Origin: Thermoprotei archaeon
GTDB lineage: Archaea; Thermoproteota; Thermoprotei; Gearchaeales; Gearchaeaceae
Assembly (NCBI GenBank): GCA_017857595.1
Contig: JAFMCU010000008.1
Location: forward strand, 1-55,698
Length of the DNA stretch: 55,698 bases
Reading direction: 5' to 3'
Shown here: positions 8,699 through 17,057 of the stretch, piece by piece
Numbering within the stretch: position 1 is the first letter of the stretch
Layout: each line of letters starts with the position of its first letter
The notes under the pieces: model-generated
What the model was told of the DNA's origin: nothing
Database searches by the model: none
Seen by the model: only the letters and a program-made list of their open reading frames with translations
Translations under genes and position numbers: made by a program

Positions 8699-10000
8699 AT
8701 GAAAGTTTCTCAAATAAATTTATCAATTGATGAAATTCCTAAAAACTGGTATAATATAATTCCTGACCTTCCTGAACCATTACCTCCGCCAAAAGATTAT
8801 AATGATGGAATGTCTCGAATGGAGTTTTTAAATAAAGTATTGATCAAGGAATGTTTATCTCAAGAATTCTCAGAACAACGTTGGATAAATATTCCTAATG
8901 AATTAATGGAAATTTATATACATATAGGAAGACCCAGACCACTATACCGAGCATATAGGTTAGAAAATAAACTAAGACTCAAAAAAGTAAAGATTTTTTA
9001 TAAGAGAGAAGATTTGTCACCCACTGGTTCACATAAAATAAATACAGCATTAGCTCAAGCATATTTTGCTATGAAGCAAGGTATAGAGGAGTTGGTTACA
9101 GAAACGGGAGCTGGTCAATGGGGCAGTGCGTTAAGCTTCGCAGCAAATCTTTTCAATTTGAAGAGCACTGTATTTTGGGTTCGAAATGTTTATAACTGGA
9201 AGTATCAAAGGAGAACTCTTATGAAATTATATGGAGCAAATGTTCATGCTTCACCTAGTAATTTAACAAACGTTGGAAAAGAATATTTAAAAAAAGATCC
9301 TGAACATCCTGGTTCTCTAGCCATTGCTATTTCTGAAGGACTTGAATATGCATCTAAAAATGAAAAGAGGGCTTATTCTTTAGGTTCAGTCCTTAACCAT
9401 GTTTTATTACATCAAACAATAATTGGTTTAGAGACAATTGAACAATTTAAGAAAATAGATACGCAACCTAATTTGATTATTTCTTGTTTAGGTGGTGGAT
9501 CAAACTTCGGCGGAATATCTTTACCTTTTATCAGAGAACGAATAAATAAACATAGAGATATAGAATTTTTAGCTGTTCAGTCTGAAGCCTCGCCTAACCT
9601 AGTTAAAGGCATTTACGATTACGATTTTGGAGATGCTGCAGAGATGACTCCTTTATTGAAGATGTATACTTTGGGACATAAATACGAAGCTAAAGAAATT
9701 AAAGGGGATGGCTTACGTTATCATGCAGCAGCACCTATCATAAGTTTATTAAGACACTTGGGCTTTATTAAAGCAATTTATTATCCGTTAGATGAAAAAG
9801 CTGTGTTTGAAGCTGCTAAAACATTTCTAGAAACTGAGGGATGGCTTGTAGCAGCTGAATCTGCATATGCGATTAAAGGATGCATCGATGAAGCATTAAA
9901 ATATGAAAAAATGGGAGAGGAAAAAGTAATATTAGTTAACATTAGTGGACATGGTTTCTTAGATTTGGATGCTTATAAAGAAAAATTAAGGATCAACTAA
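8699..10000 (+). CDS. trpB2: tryptophan synthase beta chain, TrpB2 type
   Basis: This 433-residue PLP enzyme condenses indole with serine to tryptophan. The PLP lysine is Lys113 in SPTGSHKINTAL, the indole-site motif is LVTETGAGQWGS, and the phosphate-binding glycine loop is CLGGGSNFGG. The N-terminal extension and overall length of about 430 mark the TrpB2 group, which usually works without TrpA. There is no trpA or other trp gene nearby, which fits an indole-salvage enzyme. Confidence 0.9.
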   Translation: MKVSQINLSIDEIPKNWYNIIPDLPEPLPPPKDYNDGMSRMEFLNKVLIKECLSQEFSEQRWINIPNELMEIYIHIGRPRPLYRAYRLENKLRLKKVKIFYKREDLSPTGSHKINTALAQAYFAMKQGIEELVTETGAGQWGSALSFAANLFNLKSTVFWVRNVYNWKYQRRTLMKLYGANVHASPSNLTNVGKEYLKKDPEHPGSLAIAISEGLEYASKNEKRAYSLGSVLNHVLLHQTIIGLETIEQFKKIDTQPNLIISCLGGGSNFGGISLPFIRERINKHRDIEFLAVQSEASPNLVKGIYDYDFGDAAEMTPLLKMYTLGHKYEAKEIKGDGLRYHAAAPIISLLRHLGFIKAIYYPLDEKAVFEAAKTFLETEGWLVAAESAYAIKGCIDEALKYEKMGEEKVILVNISGHGFLDLDAYKEKLRIN

Positions 10001-10140
10001 CTTTTTTACACTAATACTAGGAATATATTTTTTATAATTAGGTGGATAGTGTTGTATTATGAATCTTAGAATTTATCATTTAGCTCATCCATATAAAATC
10101 TTCTTAAAATAGAAAGTTAACAAATTAATTATTAAATATA

Positions 10141-10169
10141 AGAGAAACCCATAAAGTTTAATTTTCTCT
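10141..10169. terminator. weak hairpin in the gap after trpB2
   Basis: The 218-base stretch 10001-10218 between trpB2 and tRNA-Trp holds no convincing gene. Its only clear structure is a perfect 7-base inverted repeat, AGAGAAA (10141-10147) and TTTCTCT (10163-10169), with a 15-base loop. It may help end the convergent transcripts, but in sequence this AT-rich chance is a real alternative. Confidence 0.2.
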
Positions 10170-10218
10170 AGTAAAGAGGTTAAATAAAATGAATTTTTAT
10201 CTATTTTTAATTTGAATG

Positions 10219-10344
10219 TGGGGCCGAGGGGATTTGAACCCCCGACCTTTGGGTTTCACCGCTCCAGAACTTCATCATCGCATAAGCTCAAATTCCCAAT
10301 TATGCTCTGGAGCCCAACGCCCTACCTTACTAGGCTACGGCCCC
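10219..10344 (-). tRNA. tRNA-Trp (anticodon CCA) with a 52-base intron
   Basis: The acceptor stem GGGGCCG (10344-10338) pairs with CGGCCCC (10226-10220), with discriminator A at 10219 and no encoded CCA. D stem GCCU/GGGC, anticodon stem UUGGG/CCCAA and T arm GGGGG-UUCAAAU-CCCCU all fold. Anticodon loop C-U-CCA-G gives Trp. An intron of 52 bases (10306-10255) lies after position 37, the usual archaeal tRNA-Trp site; removing it leaves a normal 74-base tRNA. The intron carries a box-C-like AUGAUGA and a 7-base stretch complementary to the anticodon region. The 5' end overlaps the end of the upstream protein gene by ten bases, so the tRNA must be processed from that operon's transcript or share its promoter. 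Confidence 0.95.
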
Positions 10345-12095
10345 TTACTACTTTTACTTTTTCCTTTTTGATCTAAATATATTTTTCTTATAAGATAGGA
10401 TATGACAAAAATTTCAACTATTATACCTGCAATGTAAGCGTAAACAAAAAATGTAATAGGCGAATTATTGTTAATACTTTGCAGTGCAAAATTAAGTGTG
10501 TAATTTGAATTTATATAAACGCTTTTAGAAGAGTTATAATATCCCTTCGCTAATGCTTTGAATGTATAATTTCCTGAAGGAAGGATTAATGTAGTTATTC
10601 CTGATAAAAGAGTTGAATTAAATAGTGTATAATTATTAATTTTCACAACTAAGGATGAATTTATTATAGGATGTTGATATGCACTAATGCTAACATTTAT
10701 AGTATATAAATTCAATTGTATTTTTACCCAACTAAATGGTTGAAAAGGTATTTGGTCTATTTTTAAGACGTTAGCAGGTATTGTTTCACCATTCATTTCA
10801 AGCGTATAATTTTTGAGTGTTTGATTCAAAATTATAAAATTATTATATAAATAGGGATAGGGCTTGTTGTTAACTAATAGAGTAAAATTGCTCAAGTAGC
10901 TATTTGTTTGCATATTATAAAAAGAAGCAACTGATATAGGATAATAAGCTTGCATTTCTACATTGCCTATAATATTATTTTCTTCAGCTATTATTGATAT
11001 AAAAAGATTCTTCAATATATCAGATTCATTATTTATGAAAAATTTAGTAAGAATGCTATAATTAATTCCTACATAACCGTTTAAAATAAAATTAGTACCA
11101 TTAAATTCTATTCCCGAAGTATAATTAAGTTCCTTTAAATTAATAATACTAAAAATGTTGAGAAATTGATTTGTATTTCTAGCTAAAAATGTTGTATTAT
11201 AATTCGAAATTAAGAAAGGTCCTAATTGCATCAATGTAACATTAAGATAAATTAATCCAGATGAAACAATGCTAGAATTCAATGATAATGTTATGTTGCT
11301 TCCTAATCTGTAATTCCTAACAATTTTACTTAATACATTTCCATGAACAAAGAAATATACTGTAGTATTTTGAAAGCTATTCATGATTACAGTATAACTA
11401 ATAATTGATACATTTACGAAGTCAAACGTATTCGTCTTAAACGTAGCGTTTTGCAAATAACTAACCGTTAAATATAGATTCAAATTAATAGAAGAAGCAT
11501 TTGATTTTGCAAAAAAAGTGTTGACATTCAATGAACCTGTCAATATCTTTTTATTGTTAGTAATTAAGAATACCTTAGCTGCAGATTCATTTAAATATGA
11601 TGAATTTGTAATTAGTGCGGCATATAACTTTGGATAACGAAAATAATTAGAAGTGAATGTTGAAGAGAAATTAAAAATCAACGATTTTGAATTCAAAGCT
11701 GAATTTAATTTAAAATTTCTCAAACTTAGTCTATTATCAATAAGATTAAAACTATATTTAAGAATCGTTACGTTTTGATCATTCAAAGCTACTAAGTTCC
11801 ATTTACCTACACTTGAATTAGAAGAGAAATAATACAATTTTAATGGTTTTAAGTTTAGTTGATAAAAAGTTTTAGTAACAAGTATGCCTGAAGGATTAAA
11901 TAATTCTATTTTTAAATTTTGATTGCTAGCTATCCATATGCTTTCTCCATATACCAATTGCAAACTTCCAAAGGTGACATTTAACATAGATGATGGAGAA
12001 GTTCCTACAAGAAATACAAAATTATTCTGAGCTGAACTAAAATGAAGTAATGAAAGAGTTATTATAAACGTTAATAATATAAATAATAACTTCAT
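10335..12095 (-). CDS. large exported, membrane-anchored protein of the MoxR operon
   Basis: The protein has 586 residues: a signal peptide (MKLLFILLTFIITLSLLHF), a long extracellular region very rich in Asn, Ser, Thr and Tyr with many N-x-S/T sequons, a carboxypeptidase-regulatory-like beta-sandwich near residues 460-540 (LPSGNYTFKALAKGYYNSS), one membrane helix and a short basic cytoplasmic tail. The family is not recognised. Its start overlaps the stop of the upstream membrane gene by four bases, making it the last protein of a seven-gene operon. Its stop codon lies inside the 5' end of tRNA-Trp. It is probably a glycosylated surface component managed by the MoxR/DUF58 machinery (inference). 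Confidence 0.75.
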   Translation of the reverse strand: MKLLFILLTFIITLSLLHFSSAQNNFVFLVGTSPSSMLNVTFGSLQLVYGESIWIASNQNLKIELFNPSGILVTKTFYQLNLKPLKLYYFSSNSSVGKWNLVALNDQNVTILKYSFNLIDNRLSLRNFKLNSALNSKSLIFNFSSTFTSNYFRYPKLYAALITNSSYLNESAAKVFLITNNKKILTGSLNVNTFFAKSNASSINLNLYLTVSYLQNATFKTNTFDFVNVSIISYTVIMNSFQNTTVYFFVHGNVLSKIVRNYRLGSNITLSLNSSIVSSGLIYLNVTLMQLGPFLISNYNTTFLARNTNQFLNIFSIINLKELNYTSGIEFNGTNFILNGYVGINYSILTKFFINNESDILKNLFISIIAEENNIIGNVEMQAYYPISVASFYNMQTNSYLSNFTLLVNNKPYPYLYNNFIILNQTLKNYTLEMNGETIPANVLKIDQIPFQPFSWVKIQLNLYTINVSISAYQHPIINSSLVVKINNYTLFNSTLLSGITTLILPSGNYTFKALAKGYYNSSKSVYINSNYTLNFALQSINNNSPITFFVYAYIAGIIVEIFVISYLIRKIYLDQKGKSKSSKGP

Positions 12096-13015
12096 TTTGC
12101 TGTCAAAATCAATATCACTATTGCTAATAAAACAGGGATTACAATTGTTGATAAAACAAGATTATATGACGAGCCGAAAGTAAATGCCACATAATATATC
12201 AATAAAAAAGAAAATATTCCTGAGAGTAAAAGTAATATAGAAAGATTTTTTAGAATATTTGAAAAGCCATAGTTAGAATAAGCCAATTTAAAATAATTTT
12301 CTATTACAATCTCTTCTGAACTTAACCTATTGTAAATTGTTGAGACTGAGAAATAGATGATGAAGGAGAGCATAAGTAAAGCTAATTGATCTAATGTAAG
12401 TTGTGGAATTGATGAGGTCATTAAGTTTTTATTTATGTTAGCTAGAGGCTGACCAGTAAATAGAGAATAAAACATTAAGAAGTACTGCGTTATTATATTA
12501 ACTTCTAGAATCCCTAACTCCTGAACATTCATAATATTTACTTGCATTTGTTGATAGATTGAATTCATAAATGTAATGTAAACATAAATAATCAGAAAGG
12601 CAATAGGCAAATTAAAAGGGTTATTTTGTTTAGTTGAAGGAATTAGTAAATTTAGAAGATAAACTATAGGAAAGAAAACTGTATAGCTTATCAAGGGAAA
12701 TGTTAAATATTCAGTAAAGATCTTTACATTACTAATATAATTTATTGAGATAGAAATTGGTATAAAGCTAGATATTATAAATAAGATCAAAGCTATATTA
12801 TTGAAAAATTTCTTTTTTATTTTAATCTGGAATAGAATTTGATACAATAAGCCAGTCAACATTGTAAACCCAAATACACTAAAAGGATACTGGATTATGT
12901 ATAGCAAAACATTCCAAAGAATTGCTGAATAATAAGAACTTAACTCTAAATTTAATATGGTGATTTCGAATAAAATTATAGGTAGAAACATCAGATAGTA
13001 TAAATACTTCTTCAT
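12092..13015 (-). CDS. polytopic membrane protein of the MoxR operon
   Basis: The protein has 307 residues and about eight predicted membrane segments from the N-terminal MKKYLYYLMFLPIILFE onward, with short loops and no recognisable catalytic motif. It overlaps both neighbours by four bases (the DUF58 gene upstream, the exported protein downstream), so it is made with them. MoxR-DUF58 clusters often include such a membrane protein; the function is unknown. Confidence 0.7.
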   Translation of the reverse strand: MKKYLYYLMFLPIILFEITILNLELSSYYSAILWNVLLYIIQYPFSVFGFTMLTGLLYQILFQIKIKKKFFNNIALILFIISSFIPISISINYISNVKIFTEYLTFPLISYTVFFPIVYLLNLLIPSTKQNNPFNLPIAFLIIYVYITFMNSIYQQMQVNIMNVQELGILEVNIITQYFLMFYSLFTGQPLANINKNLMTSSIPQLTLDQLALLMLSFIIYFSVSTIYNRLSSEEIVIENYFKLAYSNYGFSNILKNLSILLLLSGIFSFLLIYYVAFTFGSSYNLVLSTIVIPVLLAIVILILTAK

Positions 13016-14298
13016 CTTGTATATTGAAATACGATTGATTTTTGTAATAGATACAATTTTAATAGTGTGATAGTAAGATTTAAGTTACTTATAGGAATTA
13101 TTTTAATTTTCGACTTAGAAATTTGAGATTTAGTATTTTCAAAGGATATTGAAATATAATCTAAATAAGATTTTAAGATAGCATCATAATAAGGTATGTG
13201 GACATATTCAAGTATGATTAGATTTAAATCAAAAATATTGTTTAGATTAGTTAAATAAGAAAAATCTTGTAAACTTATATTAGTATCTGAAATTAAAACT
13301 ATTTGAGATTTACTTGGATAATTTCTTTTCAACTCATTTGAGATTAATGTAAAATCTTTTTCATTGGAAGGATAAATTTCGCCTAATATTTCAAACATGT
13401 AATATAAATCTTCTTTCTTTTTCAACTCTATTTTTTTCAAGTAATCTTTAGAAAATAAATACAAATGTATTTCATCTCCATTGCTAAGAACGAATTCTGC
13501 AAAGCTGCTTACATTTGTTGATATTACGTCAAATTTTCTATACTTTTCAATACCTTCATTCATTGTTTTGCTAACATCTATTGCCAAAATGAAAAGGGAT
13601 TTTGATTCTTCTGCTCTTTGTATTGTGTATAATCTTCTTTCAGGTGATAAGGCAACACTTCTCCAAGAAATGTTTTTTAATTCATCACCGTACTCATATT
13701 CTCTTATGCTATAAAATTCTGATCCAAAACCTTTTCTTTTCCATGTATGGACTGATATTGTTCCTATCATGTTACTTAGTAAAGGAATTCTTGATATTTT
13801 GAAAGTACGAGGAATAACTTTGATTTTTGTTCTTATTTTATAGCTTTTTTTATGAACAAAAAGCATTAATGGGTCGTATAAGCTCATATCAACATCGCTA
13901 AACTCGTGCAATCCATTCTGATAAGCATATATTATATATTTCATTGTATTCTCTCCTTTTTCCAATTCACCATAAAAAATTATATGACCTTCTTCTAATT
14001 GAAAACCATAAGGGACTGTATCTTTAATGATTAGAAAACCTACTTTTGTATTATTTTTATTAATTATCTTTAGAAATACTTCAAATTTATCTCCTTGTAA
14101 AACTTTATCAGGCATCTCTCTCTTTATAGATAAGTTTTTCAATTTCCTTTTATTAGAATAAAAGATAATTGCTTCGAATAGAATTAGTAAAAGGGCAACA
14201 AAAGAAAAATAATATAGCCAACTCAAATTTAAGAAATAGCTAATTGTTAATAAAAAGGCAGTTGATGAAATATATGTGTATCCTATGTTTGTAATCAT
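13012..14298 (-). CDS. DUF58 / von Willebrand A-like membrane protein
   Basis: The protein has 428 residues. Two membrane helices near the start are followed by a beta-rich segment and the DUF58 hallmark REYEYGDELKNISWRSVA (about 200). Next comes a vWA-like domain with a partial MIDAS metal motif, DVSKTM (about 245). DUF58 proteins are encoded next to MoxR AAA+ ATPases and are thought to act with them in assembly or folding of membrane or extracellular complexes. The start overlaps the MoxR stop by one base. Confidence 0.88.
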   Translation of the reverse strand: MITNIGYTYISSTAFLLTISYFLNLSWLYYFSFVALLLILFEAIIFYSNKRKLKNLSIKREMPDKVLQGDKFEVFLKIINKNNTKVGFLIIKDTVPYGFQLEEGHIIFYGELEKGENTMKYIIYAYQNGLHEFSDVDMSLYDPLMLFVHKKSYKIRTKIKVIPRTFKISRIPLLSNMIGTISVHTWKRKGFGSEFYSIREYEYGDELKNISWRSVALSPERRLYTIQRAEESKSLFILAIDVSKTMNEGIEKYRKFDVISTNVSSFAEFVLSNGDEIHLYLFSKDYLKKIELKKKEDLYYMFEILGEIYPSNEKDFTLISNELKRNYPSKSQIVLISDTNISLQDFSYLTNLNNIFDLNLIILEYVHIPYYDAILKSYLDYISISFENTKSQISKSKIKIIPISNLNLTITLLKLYLLQKSIVFQYTR

Positions 14299-15269
14299 TA
14301 CCTAGGCGGCATAGACTTTTTTAGATAATCATTTATCAAATTTTCGATGTCTGAATATAAATTAAATAATTTCATAGTAGAGTTTAATCTACTATAGTCA
14401 ACTGATTGAATAAGTCTATGATTTAAAATTGCAAAAGCTAATTCTTTGACATCATCAGGAATGACATAATCTCGACCGTTAATAGCTGCGAGGCACTTAC
14501 AAGCTTTAGCAAGTAAAACTGCAGCCCTTGTACTTGCTCCTAAGGTCAATCTTTCATCATTCCTTGTTTGCTTTATTATGTCTAAAATATATCTATTTAT
14601 TTCATCGGATAAATAAACCGAATCTTCAATGAATTTCATATATTTTACAAGTTCTTCTTTAGTTACAACGGGTTCTATATTAAACTCTACTTTAGAACTA
14701 TATAATTTAAGAACTTTTAGTTCTTCATCTTCTTTTGGGTATTTAGTTACTATTCTAAACATAAATCTGTCCAATTGAGCCTCAGGTAATGGATATGTAC
14801 CTTCTAATTCTAATGGATTTTGTGTTGCTATTACAAAGAAAATATCATCTAGTCTTTTTGTTATCCCACCTATCGTTACTTGGTATTCTTGCATTGCTTC
14901 TAAAAGTGCTGATTGAGTTTTAGGAGGAGCTCGATTTATCTCATCAGCCAATACAACATTGGTGAAAATAGGGCCTTCAGAAAATACGAACGATTGAGAT
15001 TTCACATCGAAAATGAATGAACCTATAATTTCTGATGGTAACATGTCAGGTGTAAATTGAATTCTTTTAAATTTTAAACTTAGGCTTGATGCAAATACTT
15101 TTGCTAATAAAGTTTTAGCAATACCTGGCACTCCTTCAATTAATATATGCCCTTTGCTTAATAGACCAATGAAAAGATATTTAAGCTCCTCATCTTTACC
15201 AATGACAAACTTATTAACAGAATCTTTCAATTTCTCAAATGCGTTTTTTATTTCAGCTATTTCTGCCAT
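14298..15269 (-). CDS. moxR: MoxR-family AAA+ ATPase
   Basis: This 323-residue ATPase has Walker A GVPGIAKT (about 40-47), Walker B VVLADEINRAPPKTQ (about 105), the MoxR insert QEYQVTIGG, sensor 1 ATQNPLE and the arginine finger region LPEAQLDRFMFR. MoxR ATPases work as chaperone-like remodelers, here surely with the adjacent DUF58 protein. The N-terminus overlaps the preceding 125-residue gene by 17 bases. Cytoplasmic. Confidence 0.93.
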   Translation of the reverse strand: MAEIAEIKNAFEKLKDSVNKFVIGKDEELKYLFIGLLSKGHILIEGVPGIAKTLLAKVFASSLSLKFKRIQFTPDMLPSEIIGSFIFDVKSQSFVFSEGPIFTNVVLADEINRAPPKTQSALLEAMQEYQVTIGGITKRLDDIFFVIATQNPLELEGTYPLPEAQLDRFMFRIVTKYPKEDEELKVLKLYSSKVEFNIEPVVTKEELVKYMKFIEDSVYLSDEINRYILDIIKQTRNDERLTLGASTRAAVLLAKACKCLAAINGRDYVIPDDVKELAFAILNHRLIQSVDYSRLNSTMKLFNLYSDIENLINDYLKKSMPPR

Positions 15270-15630
15270 TTTTTATTTTAATGTATTCATTTAGTAATTG
15301 AATAAAGATTCTTTTCTTATTTAATACAAATTTTCCTTTAATAATTTTATTTATTTTATTTAAAATAGATTTATACATTGAATTATCTATATTTCCTTTT
15401 TTATAAAAATAATCAACATTAAATTTCATTATCTCTGAGACTGTATAGATGCTAAACTTTCCTTCTTCAACATAATTTCGAATATTTCTCCAGATAACCC
15501 CTTCATAACCTTTTTTTTCTTCTTTTATTTTTCCTATGCTTGTTATTGAAGCAACATATTTTCTATATATAAAAATAATTATGCTAAAAAGCACGATAAA
15601 AAATAAAATAAGAAATTCAGCAACTAACAT
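15253..15630 (-). CDS. small membrane-anchored protein of the MoxR operon
   Basis: The protein has 125 residues: one N-terminal membrane helix (about 1-24) and then a basic cytoplasmic domain with a predicted helix bundle. No known family is recognised. It starts one base after the DUF4129-like gene stops and overlaps moxR by 17 bases, so it is co-translated with them; it may be an adaptor for the ATPase. Confidence 0.65.
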   Translation of the reverse strand: MLVAEFLILFFIVLFSIIIFIYRKYVASITSIGKIKEEKKGYEGVIWRNIRNYVEEGKFSIYTVSEIMKFNVDYFYKKGNIDNSMYKSILNKINKIIKGKFVLNKKRIFIQLLNEYIKIKNGRNS

Positions 15631-15631
15631 T

Positions 15632-16123
15632 TTAAGGCACCAACTTATTTACTATCATCAATAAATATTCCTTGTATTTTTCCATTTCTTCTATACTTGG
15701 TTCTTGATTTCCAAATCTTGTCTTTTCGTAAATTTGATACAAGCTACTCATAGTTGGATTTAATTCTGTTATTTTCAAATAATAATTCATCAATATTTCC
15801 CTCTCAGTTTCGTTTTGATCAAATTTTATATTATATTTTTTTATAATGAAATCTCTTAAAGAATTATAGGATTTAATTATTGCTTCCTTTAATAAACCTT
15901 TTTTATAATATTCTAAATAAGTTTCGTAAATTTGATCTAAAATTTTTTTCTCTTCTGATACATATGACTTAGCTATTATCTCTTCTTTTTTCTTCTTTAT
16001 TCTATATCTTTGTACAAAATAAAAAGCAATGAGAATAATTAATATTACTGATAAGATATAGAATAATAGATTTAATGTTTGTAAATCAATTATTTGAAAC
16101 AATGTAATATAAATAAACGTCAT
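15632..16123 (-). CDS. DUF4129-like anchored protein of the MoxR operon
   Basis: The protein has 163 residues. A membrane helix at about 14-38 is followed by a cytoplasmic helical domain whose pattern (KSYNSLRDFI, then ETEREIL, then SLYQIYEKTRFG) resembles the DUF4129 C-terminal domain that accompanies MoxR/DUF58 in many prokaryotes. It overlaps the upstream exported-protein gene by four bases. Confidence 0.65.
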   Translation of the reverse strand: MTFIYITLFQIIDLQTLNLLFYILSVILIILIAFYFVQRYRIKKKKEEIIAKSYVSEEKKILDQIYETYLEYYKKGLLKEAIIKSYNSLRDFIIKKYNIKFDQNETEREILMNYYLKITELNPTMSSLYQIYEKTRFGNQEPSIEEMEKYKEYLLMIVNKLVP

Positions 16124-16974
16124 CCTGAAACTATAAATACAGATTTATAATATATCGCTAAAATGTTAACTTTATTGGTATAATTCAAGTTTATATTTAC
16201 ACCTGTAGAATAAAGCAATTGATCATAATTAATTCTTGCATAATTTAACGATGTGATAACATTATTTGAAACAGATACAATTATGTTATCTACATAAAAT
16301 AAACTTGTGATGAAATTATAACCTGAATTATTCATAAATAATATTGGATTAGAATAGGTAATTGAATAAAATTTTGACACATTAATAATATTGGAATTTA
16401 GATTATGAATAGAAGCATACCAATCTGTTGAAAGAACTGGTAAATTAGTTACATTAAATATTATTTTTAGTTGGGAATCAGCATGTAAAGACAATTTTGC
16501 TACAGGGAATCTTATATTCAACAAAATTAAGTATTGTGACTTAGGATCTATTGGAATGTTATTCGAAGCTGGAGTACTAATCTCTAAGTTTGCTAGTATA
16601 ATATAATCACCTTCAAATAATGATATCAGATATGTATGTCCTCTTGTAAGTATTAAAGTAGCAATAGTTTTATTCGGATGACTTGAATCGATTATATATA
16701 CAACAACTAAATAGTATATGATATAAGTGGAAAATTTGTAAATATTATCATCTTCTGACAGAATCAAATTGAACTTTTTTATATTTGGATTGGATATCTG
16801 GCTCGAATTATATTGAGTTTGATTTATCTTTTCTTTTTGTGTAGTGTTTTGTGAGGAATTGGCTGATACTTGTGATATGCTAAATAGCTGAACATTCACC
16901 ATTTGAGACATTAATAATGTAATAATTATTCCAATAGCTAAAATCAATGAATATAGTATATTTCGTTTATTCAC
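16120..16974 (-). CDS. exported protein, first gene of the MoxR operon
   Basis: The protein has 284 residues. A hydrophobic N-terminal segment (about 7-30) acts as signal or anchor; a Ser/Asn/Gln-rich linker and a beta-rich extracellular domain with several N-x-S/T sequons follow. No family is recognised. It is the first gene of the reverse-strand operon; the 83 bases between it and the flippase at 17058 must hold both divergent promoters. Confidence 0.65.
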   Translation of the reverse strand: MNKRNILYSLILAIGIIITLLMSQMVNVQLFSISQVSANSSQNTTQKEKINQTQYNSSQISNPNIKKFNLILSEDDNIYKFSTYIIYYLVVVYIIDSSHPNKTIATLILTRGHTYLISLFEGDYIILANLEISTPASNNIPIDPKSQYLILLNIRFPVAKLSLHADSQLKIIFNVTNLPVLSTDWYASIHNLNSNIINVSKFYSITYSNPILFMNNSGYNFITSLFYVDNIIVSVSNNVITSLNYARINYDQLLYSTGVNINLNYTNKVNILAIYYKSVFIVSG

Positions 16975-17057
16975 TTATAAAATTACTAATAAAAGATAAT
17001 TAAGTTTTATTTTGAAAGTAAGTAATATAAACTAAATTAACTAATTTGCTTTAGTTA

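Noticed and set aside
10335-16974. A CO-dehydrogenase maturation (cox) cluster, because of the MoxR/DUF58 pair.
   Set aside because: No molybdenum hydroxylase subunits or other cox genes are present, and the accompanying genes are exported or membrane proteins.
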